Assembly: GCF_002914525.1 (NCBI RefSeq)
Contig: NZ_LODW01000011.1
Location: 1 to 64,000, forward strand
Reading direction: 5' to 3'
From: Rhizobium hidalgonense
Lineage (GTDB): Bacteria > Pseudomonadota > Alphaproteobacteria > Rhizobiales > Rhizobiaceae
DNA length: 64,000 bases
Under the pieces are notes generated by a model. The model was not told the origin of the DNA and ran no database searches. It saw nothing but the letters and a program-made list of their open reading frames with translations. The translations under genes were made by a program, and so were the position numbers. Positions 35,427 to 44,527 of the stretch are shown here, one piece after another. Numbering within the stretch: position 1 is the first letter of the stretch; each line of letters starts with the position of its first letter.

Positions 35427-36461
35427 ATGCGACTTTCCGAAGCGGCAGCCCTTGCGCTTGCCACCCGCCTGCTGGAAGAGCATGGCGCGACGCGTGACCA
35501 TGCGGCGCTGCAGGCTCGCGTCCTGGTAACGGCCGAGATGAAGGGGCACCCCTCCCATGGCCTGTGCCGGCTTCCGCGCCTCGTCGAAAGGATGGAGCGC
35601 GGTCTCATCGACCCACAGACGAAGGGAACGCAGCGCTGGCGGGCGGATGCGGTGCTGGAGGTCGAGGGATCGGCGGGGCTTGGCCCCATCGTCGCCATGG
35701 CCGCGATCGAGCGGTTGGCGCCTCACATTCCTGATCTTGGCATCGGCCTGGTCGCCGTGCGCAATGCGAACCATCTCGGCATGCTCGCGCATTATGTCGA
35801 GGCCATCGCTGCGATGGGTTTGGTCGGCATCGCGCTCTCATCGAGCGAGGCGTTGGTTCATCCTTTTGGCGGTACACAGGCTATGCTTGGCACCAATCCC
35901 ATCGCCATTGGCGTTCCGACCGCCGAGGACCCTCTCGTGCTCGACCTTGCCACCAGCATCGTGCCGATGGGCAGGATCCATCATCACGCGGCGACCGGCA
36001 GGCCCATTCCCGATGGATGGGCGCTTGATGCGGCCGGCAAGCCGACGACAGATCCGAAGCGTGCCAAGGCCGGCGCGATTGCACCCTTCGGCGATGCGAA
36101 GGGGTATGGCCTCGGCATTGCCATCGAGCTGCTGGTGGCGGCTCTTGCAGGCTCTGCGCTCGCAACGGAGGTGCACGGCACGCTCGACAGCCAGTCGCCA
36201 TGCAACAAGGGCGACGTCTTCATCTTGATCGAGCCTAGCCTAGCGCCCGGCCTTCCGACGCGGCTGTCAGCTTATCTCGCTGCGGTGCGTGCCTCGCCAT
36301 CCAAGGTGGCCGGAGAACCGGTGCTCGTCCCCGGGGATCGTGCCCGTCAGCGGCGTGCGGCCGCCAGCCGCAATGGTTTTGAGATCAACCAGAGCCTTTG
36401 GGAAGACCTCAACGCGCTTTCCCCCTCCCGCATTCTGGTCTTCGAGGGACAAAGATCATGA
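35427..36461 (+). CDS. Ldh family (YiaK/malate-lactate type) oxidoreductase
   Basis: A 344-residue NAD(P)-dependent oxidoreductase of the Ldh_2 family, which includes 2,3-diketogulonate reductase, ureidoglycolate and sulfolactate dehydrogenases. It has the catalytic-type His in MKGHPSHGLCRLPRLVERME, the nucleotide segment VRNANHLGMLAHYVE, and the family blocks PFGGTQAMLGTNPIAIGVPT and FGDAKGYGLGIAIELLVAAL. It is the first gene of an operon behind a good ribosome binding site, and its end overlaps the next gene by ATGA. It probably oxidises or reduces a 2-hydroxy/2-oxo acid. Confidence 0.88.
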   Translation: MRLSEAAALALATRLLEEHGATRDHAALQARVLVTAEMKGHPSHGLCRLPRLVERMERGLIDPQTKGTQRWRADAVLEVEGSAGLGPIVAMAAIERLAPHIPDLGIGLVAVRNANHLGMLAHYVEAIAAMGLVGIALSSSEALVHPFGGTQAMLGTNPIAIGVPTAEDPLVLDLATSIVPMGRIHHHAATGRPIPDGWALDAAGKPTTDPKRAKAGAIAPFGDAKGYGLGIAIELLVAALAGSALATEVHGTLDSQSPCNKGDVFILIEPSLAPGLPTRLSAYLAAVRASPSKVAGEPVLVPGDRARQRRAAASRNGFEINQSLWEDLNALSPSRILVFEGQRS

Positions 36462-37687
36462 GCCTGTTTGCCGCCTTGAGGCTGCCGCGGGAAATCCTGT
36501 TTGGTATCGGCCAGCGCCATGCGCTAGCGAGCGTCGCGAGCAGGACCGGCCGGCGCGCTCTCGTCTGCACGGACGCGCGTTTTGCCGCAACGCCCGTCTT
36601 CGCGGAAATGATCGCTGCCGTCAAAGCAGCCGGCATTGGCGTCGTAGTGCATGACCAGACGCTGCCGGACGTGCCACGCGATACTGTCGCCATTTGCGTA
36701 GACGCCGCGCGTGGCTTCGAGCCAGATATGGTGATCGGGATTGGCGGTGGCAGTTGCCTCGACATGGCGAAATGCGCCTCGCTCCTGCTCGCTCATGGCG
36801 GCGCGCTCGCTGATTATTATGGTGAGTTCAAGGTGCCTGCACCGGTTCTGCCGGTCATCGCTGTGCCGACCACGGCAGGCACCGGTTCCGAGGTAACGCC
36901 GGTTGCGGTTGTTTCTGATCCCGACCGTATCCTGAAGGTTGGAATTTCCAGCCCGTATCTCATCGCCGCAGCGGCGATCTGTGACCCCGAACTCACCTTG
37001 TCCTGCCCGCCTGGGCTCACGGCGGTTGCCGGTGCAGATGCGTTGACGCATGCCATCGAGGCGTTCACGGCGAAACGCCGCCCCGGCGATCCGGAGCTTG
37101 CGCAGCAGCATGTCTTTATCGGCAAGAGCGACCTCACCGATCAGTTCGCGCTGTATGCTATCCGGCTCCTCAGCCGGAGCTTGGAAAAGGCTTTCACCGA
37201 CGGTTCGGATGTCGATGCGCGCGCTGATGTGATGATGGGCGCGCTCGCAGCCGGCTGCGCCTTCGGAACCGCGGGCACCGCCGCAGCCCATGCGGTGCAA
37301 TATCCGGTCGGCGCCCTGACGCATACGCCGCATGGGCTCGGGGTGGCGACCATGCTTCCCTATGTGATGACATTTAATCGCCGCGTCGCAGCCGCGGAAA
37401 TCGCCGCCGTCGGTCGGGCGCTCGGTCTCGATCCCGAGGGAGTAGAGAACGACGAGATACTTGCGGATGCCGCAATCGCCGAGGTGAGCCGCCTGTTTGC
37501 CGCGATCGGCATTGCGCCAACGCTCGCCAGGCTCGGCCTTCCCGAAGACCGGATCGATTGGGCGGCCGGGGAGGCCCTCGGCATCAGCCGGCTGATCAAG
37601 AACAACCCACGCCCCCTCGATTCGGCCGCCATGCGCGGCCTGGTTCGGGCCGCCTATGACGGCGACCCGGCCGCTTCTGCTCTCTAA
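36458..37687 (+). CDS. Iron-containing alcohol dehydrogenase
   Basis: A 409-residue group III dehydrogenase. The nucleotide motif is VIGIGGGSCLDMAKCASLLL, the loop AVPTTAGTGSEVTPVAVVSD follows, and the four metal ligands can be placed in AGADALTHAIEAF (Asp, His) and in AAAHAVQYPVGALTHTPHGL (two His). The ATG at 36458 is chosen because it overlaps the preceding stop (ATGA); upstream codons in frame belong to the Ldh gene. With the aldehyde dehydrogenase that follows it could carry an alcohol or hydroxy acid to an acid, for example by way of a semialdehyde. Confidence 0.9.
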   Translation: MSLFAALRLPREILFGIGQRHALASVASRTGRRALVCTDARFAATPVFAEMIAAVKAAGIGVVVHDQTLPDVPRDTVAICVDAARGFEPDMVIGIGGGSCLDMAKCASLLLAHGGALADYYGEFKVPAPVLPVIAVPTTAGTGSEVTPVAVVSDPDRILKVGISSPYLIAAAAICDPELTLSCPPGLTAVAGADALTHAIEAFTAKRRPGDPELAQQHVFIGKSDLTDQFALYAIRLLSRSLEKAFTDGSDVDARADVMMGALAAGCAFGTAGTAAAHAVQYPVGALTHTPHGLGVATMLPYVMTFNRRVAAAEIAAVGRALGLDPEGVENDEILADAAIAEVSRLFAAIGIAPTLARLGLPEDRIDWAAGEALGISRLIKNNPRPLDSAAMRGLVRAAYDGDPAASAL

Positions 37688-37701
37688 CCTGGGAAATCAT
37701 C

Positions 37702-39189
37702 ATGAACGTCAATCAGCATTCTCTCCACCCAGACGATGATACCTTCGGGCTCAGCTCGTTTTCCCACGGCCTCTATATTGGCGGCGCCTGGCGGCCCGCA
37801 GCAGGCGAAGGTCGGATCCAGGTGATCGATCCGTCGACCGAGGCGGTCATTGCCGCCGTGCCGGATGCGACGCTTGCGGATGCGGCAGCGGCCGTGGAGG
37901 CTGCCGCAGGCGCCGCGGAAAGCTGGCGCGAGACTCCGCCGAGAAAGCGCTCCGAGATCCTGCGCCGCTGCTTCGAACTTATGGTGGAGCGTTCCGAAAC
38001 GATTGCGAGACTCATTTCGCTCGAGAACGGAAAGGCGTTGCGCGACGCGCGCGGCGAGGTGGCCTATGCGGCGGAGTTCTTCCGGTGGAACGCCGAGGAG
38101 GCGGTGCGGATCTCTGGTGAGTTCGGCATCGCTCCGGCCGGTGGGAACCGGATCGTCGTCGATTACCAGCCTATCGGCATCTGCGTACTCGTCACACCCT
38201 GGAATTTCCCCGCCGCAATGGCCACCCGCAAAATCGCGCCCGCCCTTGCCGCAGGCTGCACCGTCGTCCTCAAACCGGCGAGTGAGACGCCGTTGACGGC
38301 CTATGCGCTTTCGGCTCTCTACGAGGAGGCTGGCGTGCCGCCGGGCGTGGTGAACGTGATGACAACGTCAACGCCTGGCCCCGTCATCGCCGCGATGCTG
38401 GCTGACCCGCGTGTGCGAAAACTCTCCTTCACAGGCTCGACGGGTGTCGGCCGCACGCTTCTGGCGGAAGCGGCAAAGAATGTCATCTCCTGCTCTATGG
38501 AGCTCGGCGGCAACGCGCCATTCATCATTTTTGACGACGCGGACGTTGATGGTGCGATCGAGGGGCTGATGGTCGCGAAAATGCGAAATGCGGGTGAGGC
38601 GTGCACCGCTGCGAACCGGATCTATGTCCAGTCCGGTATCCACGATACCTTCGCGGAAAAATTCGCCCGACGCATGGCCGCCCTCGGGATCGGTCCGGGT
38701 GTAGATCCGGATACGCAGTGCGGTCCGATGATCACGCGCAAGGCAGTGGAGAAGATTGACCGCCTGGTTACGGACGCCCTTTCCAGGGGCGCGCGCGCGC
38801 TCTGCGGCGGACGAAAATTGCCAGGACCGGGCTTTTTCTATCCGCCGACGGTGCTCGTCGATGTCTCCCCGGCCTCAGACATGAGGGGCGAAGAGATTTT
38901 CGGTCCCGTCGCGCCGCTCTATCGTTTCGAGAGCGAGGAAGAGGTCATAGCTGCGGCCAATGATACGGAGTACGGCCTTGCCGCCTACATCTATACCCGC
39001 GACATCAGCCGTGGCATGCGCGTTGCCTCGAAGGTCGAGGCGGGCATGATCGCGCTCAATCGCGGATTGGTCTCCGATCCCGCTGCCCCCTTTGGCGGTG
39101 TAAAGCAGAGCGGCCTCGGACGTGAAGGAGGGCAGCATCACGGTATCGCAGAGTTCATGGAAGCCAAGTACATTGCAACTAGCCTCTGA
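37702..39189 (+). CDS. NAD(P)-dependent aldehyde dehydrogenase (succinate-semialdehyde type)
   Basis: A 495-residue aldehyde dehydrogenase close to GabD in layout: VTPWNFPAAMATRKIAPALA, FTGSTGVGRTLLAEAAKNVI, ELGGNAPFIIFDDADVDGAI and the catalytic Cys301 in RNAGEACTAANRIYVQ. GabD-like enzymes more often have GQ-x-C before the cysteine; here it is GEAC. The end PFGGVKQSGLGREGGQHHGI is typical of succinate-semialdehyde dehydrogenases. It lies 14 bp after the iron alcohol dehydrogenase. The physiological aldehyde is uncertain; succinate or a related semialdehyde is likely. Confidence 0.88.
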   Translation: MNVNQHSLHPDDDTFGLSSFSHGLYIGGAWRPAAGEGRIQVIDPSTEAVIAAVPDATLADAAAAVEAAAGAAESWRETPPRKRSEILRRCFELMVERSETIARLISLENGKALRDARGEVAYAAEFFRWNAEEAVRISGEFGIAPAGGNRIVVDYQPIGICVLVTPWNFPAAMATRKIAPALAAGCTVVLKPASETPLTAYALSALYEEAGVPPGVVNVMTTSTPGPVIAAMLADPRVRKLSFTGSTGVGRTLLAEAAKNVISCSMELGGNAPFIIFDDADVDGAIEGLMVAKMRNAGEACTAANRIYVQSGIHDTFAEKFARRMAALGIGPGVDPDTQCGPMITRKAVEKIDRLVTDALSRGARALCGGRKLPGPGFFYPPTVLVDVSPASDMRGEEIFGPVAPLYRFESEEEVIAAANDTEYGLAAYIYTRDISRGMRVASKVEAGMIALNRGLVSDPAAPFGGVKQSGLGREGGQHHGIAEFMEAKYIATSL

Positions 39190-39199
39190 GGAGGAGCTT

Positions 39200-40075
39200 G
39201 TGGCCGCCGACCCGTTCCGTATTCGTGACCATGTCTCAGATTTCGACGAGATCGTCGCCGATATCCGTGCCCGCAGCCTAGCAACGCGGCGCACTGTGAC
39301 CATGGAAGCCAACATCGCTTATGGGACCGGGCCAGGCGAGACGCTCGATATCTTCCTGCCTAATGAAGCGCGCTGCGACATGCCGATCCACATGTTCATC
39401 CATGGTGGCTATTGGCGGATGTTTTCCAAGGAAGACTATTCCTGCGTCGCTGAGACCATCACAGGCGCTGGCGCGGTCGCAGCCATCGTCGACTATTCGT
39501 TGATGCCCGGCGCGAGAATGGATGTTCTGGTTGGTCAAGTCCTGAAAGCCAAGGCTTTCCTGCTGGCCCATGCCGATCGTTTTGGCGCCACACCGAACCA
39601 ATTCTCCGTCAGCGGTCACTCCGCCGGTGCACATCTTGCAACCTTTCTCTTCCATGTCTCGCGGGTGCCTTCGGGCGTAGTTGCCGCTTTCCTGCTCGGC
39701 GGACTCTACGACCTCAAGCCCCTGCAGACCTCCTTCCTGCGTGACGAGATCGCCTTGAGCGACGAGGAGGTGCGACGGTTTACGCCCATGCGTCACGAGC
39801 ACGATCCTGCAACGCGTGTCGCTATCATGACTGGCGAACAGGAAACTGATCCGTTCAAAATCCAGGCAAATGCATTCAGGGACGTTCTTGCCGCCCAAGG
39901 GCTTGAAGTGCGTGCGTCTCACGCCCCAGACGGCAATCACATGAGCACGGTACGCGATCTCGCCGTCGCTGGCACACCTGTGGCAGCAGCATTGCGCGCC
40001 GCAATCGCCAATAATGCCGGTGAGGAACTGAGGGGGTCAACGATCCCCTGGCCTTTGGCGATCGGTGGCAGTTGA
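39200..40075 (+). CDS. Alpha/beta hydrolase (kynurenine formamidase-like)
   Basis: A 291-residue hydrolase. The oxyanion motif is HMFIHGGYWRMFSKEDY and the nucleophile elbow SVSGHSAGAHLATFLFH; the acid is probably in the region TGEQETDPFK and the His in APDGNHMSTVRDL. HGGYW and the overall plan resemble kynurenine formamidase and small carboxylesterases. The start chosen is GTG at 39200, 5 bases after GGAGG and 10 bp after the aldehyde dehydrogenase stop; the frame is open to 39122 but that part overlaps the upstream gene and looks antisense to nothing useful. Last gene of the GntR-controlled operon. Confidence 0.85.
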   Translation: MAADPFRIRDHVSDFDEIVADIRARSLATRRTVTMEANIAYGTGPGETLDIFLPNEARCDMPIHMFIHGGYWRMFSKEDYSCVAETITGAGAVAAIVDYSLMPGARMDVLVGQVLKAKAFLLAHADRFGATPNQFSVSGHSAGAHLATFLFHVSRVPSGVVAAFLLGGLYDLKPLQTSFLRDEIALSDEEVRRFTPMRHEHDPATRVAIMTGEQETDPFKIQANAFRDVLAAQGLEVRASHAPDGNHMSTVRDLAVAGTPVAAALRAAIANNAGEELRGSTIPWPLAIGGS

Positions 40076-40177
40076 ACAGTCGTGCATTCGCAATCGACAT
40101 CAATTATTACCGACCGGCGGCGGTGAAGGCAAAATGTCGGTCCGACAGGCAGTGGCCCTGCGGCTTGAAGAATGTAG

Positions 40178-40199
40178 ACGGCGCTCTTCGCCGTTTTCT
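40178..40199 (+). terminator. Probable terminator after the hydrolase operon
   Basis: ACGGCG-CTCTT-CGCCGT followed by TTTCT, about 100 bases after the hydrolase stop. The rest of the 274-bp gap before the chemoreceptor gene shows no gene. Confidence 0.55.
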
Positions 40200-40349
40200 A
40201 TGCGCCCGACAACTCGACACCATTGACCATTTTTTTAAGAGTTATGCCTATCGTGATGGCCTCGGAAGCGGCCGCCGCCAATTGCGACAATGGTCAGTTT
40301 GGTGGAGCCGGAGAAAGAGCCGAATTTCCTGGGCGGGGGCCAACATTTC

Positions 40350-42890
40350 ATGTCACTGATTGATCGACTGTTGCAGCGCATGCGGATTGTGACAAAGGTC
40401 CTTTTTTTCTTGGTGCCTCTGATCGTCCTTATCGCCGGCATCGGCCTTTTCGGCTATTTCACTGCCGGAACCCTCAAGGGCCAGATGACGCTGACGCGGC
40501 AGACGATCGATGCCCTTTCCAGTTTCCAGCAACTGCGGTCCTCGCTGGCGGCCTTTACCGATCTTCCGGCGCCCGCCACGCGCAATCGGCTGGTTGCCGG
40601 CATCTCCGACCAGGAAAAGGGTGCTGCGACGCTCGACGCCATGCTGGTCGATCCCGCCCAAAAGCAGCAGATCGCCGTGGTGCGCGAACTCGGGGCCAAG
40701 ATGCAGAGCGGCGCCGATGCGCTTTGGGCTGTGTCGCAGGAGCACACCAATACCGAAACGGCGATCGACGGTGCCGTGACCCAGCTGTTCAAGGAAAGCC
40801 AGACCGCCCGCAAGCAGCTCGACGTTCTCCAGGATCAGGCGAACGGCAAAGAGGCCTTCGTCCGGGCACTGCTCCTCGATGCCTCTGTTTACAAGAATCT
40901 CGCACAGCGCATTGCAAAGTTGCGCAAGGCGACCGCGCAGGCAACTGCCCCCGCCGATATCGCCGGCGCTCTCGGCAGCCTGCTGCCGCCACTCGTCAAG
41001 GAGGTCGGCGGGAGCGCTGCACTCGCCTCCGACAAGGCGCAAAGCCAGATTGCTGCACTGAAGCCGGTATTGGACAAGCTTGCCGCGATGGCCAAAGACA
41101 GCGCTAATCTTACGCTCGAGAGTTATGCTCTTGTCGACCAGGATCTGCAGGACTTCGAGGAGAAGTTTGGAAAGCTTGCGTCGGGGAATGCGGATACTGC
41201 GATCGAGCGTTTTGTCGGCATGGATGCAAGCATATCAACGCTTCGCTCGATGGTGGCGATCGTCAATACCGCGTTCAAATCGATCGACGATCTCCGCCTG
41301 CACTTAAGCGAACTGAACAGGCGGGTCGACGCCGAGGCGCGGGATGCCGTTCTCGCCGATCTCAAGGGGCTGCGCGAAAGCGCCGCCCAGCTCGTGCCCT
41401 TGAGCGGAAAAAATGCCGCCCTGCAGGATCTTGCAAAGAAGATCGAGCCGTCCCTCGCCTCGATCGAGAAGGATAGCTCGCTTCTGATATCGATCGCCGA
41501 CCGGTGGCGCGCGAACAAGGAGGCGGCGACCGCGCTGGTGGCCGACGCGAGTCACACGCTCGAACAGTTCGTCAGTACGGCGCAGGAGAGCGGCAAGGAA
41601 ATCAGCCAGCGCTCGGCGACAATGTCGCTTGCGGCAATGATTGCCGGCACGGTGCTCGCGATGATCGGCGGTCTCATGCTGATCGAAGCTCTGCGCGGAC
41701 CGCTGAAGCGGATCACCCAGACGATGATGAGACTGGCCGACGGCGATCTCAACATTTCGATCGGCGACGGCAAGCGCGGCGACGAGATCGGCGACATGAT
41801 CCGATCGGTGACCGTCTTCCGCGACCAGGCGCTGGAGAAGACCAGGCTGGAAGAGCTTGCCGAAGCAAACAGGGCGCGGGACGAACGGGAGCAGGCCCGC
41901 CGCGCGGCCGAGCAGGCGCGGATCGAAACGGAGCAGAGTGAGGCTTTGAACGCCTTGTCCGACATGCTCGGCAAGCTGGCCAATGGCAACCTTGCTGCAG
42001 AGATGAGCGAGGATCTGGCCGCAGATTATGTCGCCATGGCCCGGACCTACAATCACGCCATCGACGCGTTGCGGCTGACGCTCGCCGAGGTTCGCAACAC
42101 GACCTACGAGATCGCCGAGGGCAGCACCAATCTTTCGGGCGCGGCCGACGACCTTGCCCGCCGAACGGAGCAGCAAGCCGCAGCCCTGGAAGACAGTTCG
42201 CGCGTGCTCGGCGAACTCACGGCTAGCGTGCGGACGACGGCCGAAAATGCGAACCAGACGTCGCGTTCGGTCGCCGAGGCACACCGCCAGGCCGAGCATT
42301 CCGCAGCCGTCGTCGCCAAGGCTGTCGACGCCATGGGCGCCATCAACCGGTCTTCCGAAAAGGTCAGCAGCATCATCGGCGTGATCGACGAGATCGCCTT
42401 CCAGACCAATCTTCTCGCGCTGAATGCGGGTGTGGAAGCCGCCCGTGCGGGTGAGGCCGGCAGAGGTTTTGCCGTTGTCGCACAAGAGGTTCGCGAGCTT
42501 GCCCAGCGTTGCGCCAAGGCTGCCCGCGAGATCAAGGAGCTGATCTCCAGCAGCGCATCGCAAGTCGGCACGGGCGTCAAGCTCGTCGAGGAGACCGGTG
42601 AGGCTCTTTCGGCGATCATGGAGCACTTCACCTCGATCAATGGGCTGGTGCAGGTCATCTCGTCGGCCACGACAACGCAGTACAAGGGCATCGACGAGGT
42701 CAACAACGCCGTTCGCGACGTCGAGCACATCACCCAGCACAATGCCGCCATGGTGGAGGAAAACACCGCGGAAATTCATAGGCTTCGGCAGCAGGTGGAA
42801 GTCTTGAACGAAAGAATTTCCCACTTTCAAACTGCCGACGGCCGCAGGACTTCGCCTGCCAGCACCCTGCGGATGGCCGTGGCCTCCTGA
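40350..42890 (+). CDS. Methyl-accepting chemotaxis protein
   Basis: An 846-residue transmembrane chemoreceptor. Transmembrane helix 1 is at residues about 14-37 (VLFFLVPLIVLIAGIGLFGY) and helix 2 at about 427-447 (AAMIAGTVLAMIGGLMLIEA). The periplasmic part of about 390 residues is long and helical, larger than a four-helix bundle, and may be a bimodular helical sensor. A HAMP domain follows (RMADGDLNISIGDGKRG region), then a signalling domain with the conserved tip EIAFQTNLLALNAGVEAARA. The C-terminus (ISHFQTADGRR.. to RMAVAS) has no NWETF-type pentapeptide for CheR/CheB docking. The start at 40350 fits the first helix; the frame is open 20 codons further. Confidence 0.92.
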   Translation: MSLIDRLLQRMRIVTKVLFFLVPLIVLIAGIGLFGYFTAGTLKGQMTLTRQTIDALSSFQQLRSSLAAFTDLPAPATRNRLVAGISDQEKGAATLDAMLVDPAQKQQIAVVRELGAKMQSGADALWAVSQEHTNTETAIDGAVTQLFKESQTARKQLDVLQDQANGKEAFVRALLLDASVYKNLAQRIAKLRKATAQATAPADIAGALGSLLPPLVKEVGGSAALASDKAQSQIAALKPVLDKLAAMAKDSANLTLESYALVDQDLQDFEEKFGKLASGNADTAIERFVGMDASISTLRSMVAIVNTAFKSIDDLRLHLSELNRRVDAEARDAVLADLKGLRESAAQLVPLSGKNAALQDLAKKIEPSLASIEKDSSLLISIADRWRANKEAATALVADASHTLEQFVSTAQESGKEISQRSATMSLAAMIAGTVLAMIGGLMLIEALRGPLKRITQTMMRLADGDLNISIGDGKRGDEIGDMIRSVTVFRDQALEKTRLEELAEANRARDEREQARRAAEQARIETEQSEALNALSDMLGKLANGNLAAEMSEDLAADYVAMARTYNHAIDALRLTLAEVRNTTYEIAEGSTNLSGAADDLARRTEQQAAALEDSSRVLGELTASVRTTAENANQTSRSVAEAHRQAEHSAAVVAKAVDAMGAINRSSEKVSSIIGVIDEIAFQTNLLALNAGVEAARAGEAGRGFAVVAQEVRELAQRCAKAAREIKELISSSASQVGTGVKLVEETGEALSAIMEHFTSINGLVQVISSATTTQYKGIDEVNNAVRDVEHITQHNAAMVEENTAEIHRLRQQVEVLNERISHFQTADGRRTSPASTLRMAVAS

Positions 42891-42937
42891 CAAGTGTTAT
42901 GCCTAAGTACTTTTGCGGGGAATTGCGTAAAACAATT

Positions 42938-42974
42938 GAGCGGTTCTGCGCTTCCGTGGAAAGCTGAACCGCTC
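42938..42974. repeat. Long hairpin, GAGCGGTTC/GAACCGCTC type
   Basis: GAGCGGTTC and GAACCGCTC frame an inner GCTTCC/GGAAAGC stem, making one long imperfect hairpin between convergent genes. The same GAGCGGTT core occurs at 44345-44383. Probably a dispersed rhizobial intergenic repeat that also acts as a terminator. Confidence 0.6.
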
Positions 42975-42995
42975 CAAATCTGATCCGAGCCGTAT

Positions 42996-44321
42996 TTAAA
43001 AATCGGCCACCTTGCCCCAGGCGGATTTTCCGAAGCGGTCTGGATGATAGGGCCGGGGATCGACGATCATCTCATCGCCCGTGACGATATCGGCAATCAG
43101 ATGACCGGCGCCCGGGCCGATGCCGAAACCATGGCCGCTGAAGCCCGCCGCCAGGATGAAACCAGGGAGGGTCGCGATCTCGCCGATCCCTGGCACGCCG
43201 TCGGGCGTGCTGTCGATATAGCCCGCCCAGGCCGCGCTGATGGCGGTTTTCTTCAAGGCGGGTAGAAGCTCGATCGCTCGCGAATGCGTGAGGCGGATGG
43301 TGGCCTGATTGATCGTGGGATCGAGGATGCGCATGCGCTCCATCGGCGTTGGCCTGTCGAGCCGCCAGCGTGCAAGAGACTCGTGACCGGAACGAAATCC
43401 CTCCAATCCACCGGGCGCGAGACTGCGCCAGCGCCGGGCGAACATCGGCAGAAACTGCGCGGCGAAGCGGATCTGCTGCGCGGTCGGATCGACGCGGCCG
43501 CGGCCGCTGATCGCCAGCGTGTAGCCGCCATCGCTGCGACGCGTAACAGAGACCGCAGAGGTGTGGAGCGCGTCCGGCAGGCCGCTTGCTCCGGGGGAAA
43601 CGGAAAGGATCGATGAGCGGATCGACGCCTGCGGAAATCGGATGCCGAGCTGGCGGCAGAAGGAGGATGCCCAGGCGCCGCCGGCGAGGATCGCGATTTT
43701 TGTCCGGATCGTACCGTGCTCGGTGACGACGCCGGCGAGCCTGCCGCCTTCGATGTCGATGCCGCGGGCCGCACAGGATTGATGTACCGTGCCGCCAAGC
43801 TTGAGGATCGCCCGCGCGACGGCGGGTGCGGCCCGCGCCGGATCGGCGGTACCGTCGGTCGGCGAAAACACCCCGCCTTTCCACGAGGCGCCGGTGGCGC
43901 GACCGCGTTCGGTGGCCTCCGTGCTGCTCAACATATGCGTCGTGACGCCGACCGAACGCGCGAAGTCCCGCCAGCGTGCCCAGCCGGCCAGTTCCTCGTC
44001 GCTATTGCTGAGATAGAAGAGGCCGCAGCGGCGAAAACCGGTATCCTGCCCGGTCTCGGCGGCGAAGCGCTCCCACAAATCGAGGCTCCTCGTCGACATC
44101 GGCAGTTCACGCGCGTCGCGGTTCTGCTGGCGGCACCAGCCCCAGTTGCGGCTCGATTGTTCCGCGCCGATAAGGCCTTTCTCGACAAGGGCAACCTTCA
44201 ATCCGCGCCGAGCCAGATAATAGGCCGCGAAAACGCCAACGATGCCGCCGCCGATCACCACCGCATCGGCGGCAGCGGGTGGTTCCGGCGTGGTGTCGAC
44301 GCGATCGAGCGGTGCAGGCAT
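42996..44321 (-). CDS. FAD-dependent oxidoreductase, DAO family
   Basis: A 441-residue D-amino acid oxidase-fold flavoprotein. The FAD motif is DAVVIGGGIVGVFAAYYLAR at residues about 19-38, followed by KVALVEKGLIGAEQSSRNWG; the C-terminal part has GFILAAGFSGHGFGIGPGAG, typical of sarcosine/glycine oxidase or opine oxidase relatives. It is a single-subunit type with no Fe-S motif. Its neighbour is a dipeptide/opine-type importer transcribed the same way, so it may oxidise the imported amino compound. The 200-bp gap between it and the importer's ATPase gene holds a repeat. Confidence 0.88.
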   Translation of the reverse strand: MPAPLDRVDTTPEPPAAADAVVIGGGIVGVFAAYYLARRGLKVALVEKGLIGAEQSSRNWGWCRQQNRDARELPMSTRSLDLWERFAAETGQDTGFRRCGLFYLSNSDEELAGWARWRDFARSVGVTTHMLSSTEATERGRATGASWKGGVFSPTDGTADPARAAPAVARAILKLGGTVHQSCAARGIDIEGGRLAGVVTEHGTIRTKIAILAGGAWASSFCRQLGIRFPQASIRSSILSVSPGASGLPDALHTSAVSVTRRSDGGYTLAISGRGRVDPTAQQIRFAAQFLPMFARRWRSLAPGGLEGFRSGHESLARWRLDRPTPMERMRILDPTINQATIRLTHSRAIELLPALKKTAISAAWAGYIDSTPDGVPGIGEIATLPGFILAAGFSGHGFGIGPGAGHLIADIVTGDEMIVDPRPYHPDRFGKSAWGKVADF

Positions 44322-44344
44322 GTCAGGGTCTCCGTTTCAGACTC

Positions 44345-44383
44345 TAGAGCGGTTCAGCTCACAGAAAGCGGAAAACCGCTCTA
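44345..44383. repeat. Inverted repeat TAGAGCGGTT...AACCGCTCTA
   Basis: Perfect 10-base arms around 19 bases, related to the hairpin at 42938-42974. Two further short stems (AAAGCGCTTTGCG and GAAGCGCTTCGCA) follow within 80 bases. I take this as a rhizobial intergenic mosaic repeat upstream of the DAO gene. Confidence 0.6.
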
Positions 44384-44527
44384 ATCTTATGTTTTTACGA
44401 AATTCCCGGCAAAAGCGCTTTGCGTTCCGGCTGGGAGAAGCGCTTCGCATTTTTCCTAAAATTGCTTTAGATGGCCGGATCGCGAAGGTGGAACGTTGCC
44501 GGACAAAATGATCGCCACACCGGAGCC

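Noticed and set aside
41304..42893. 529-residue minus-strand frame opposite the chemoreceptor
   Set aside because: Antisense to the conserved signalling domain, with no recognisable domain of its own.
44390..44480. Possible insertion-sequence end next to the DAO gene
   Set aside because: Short inverted stems are present, but there is no transposase and no target duplication; a dispersed intergenic repeat is a simpler reading.
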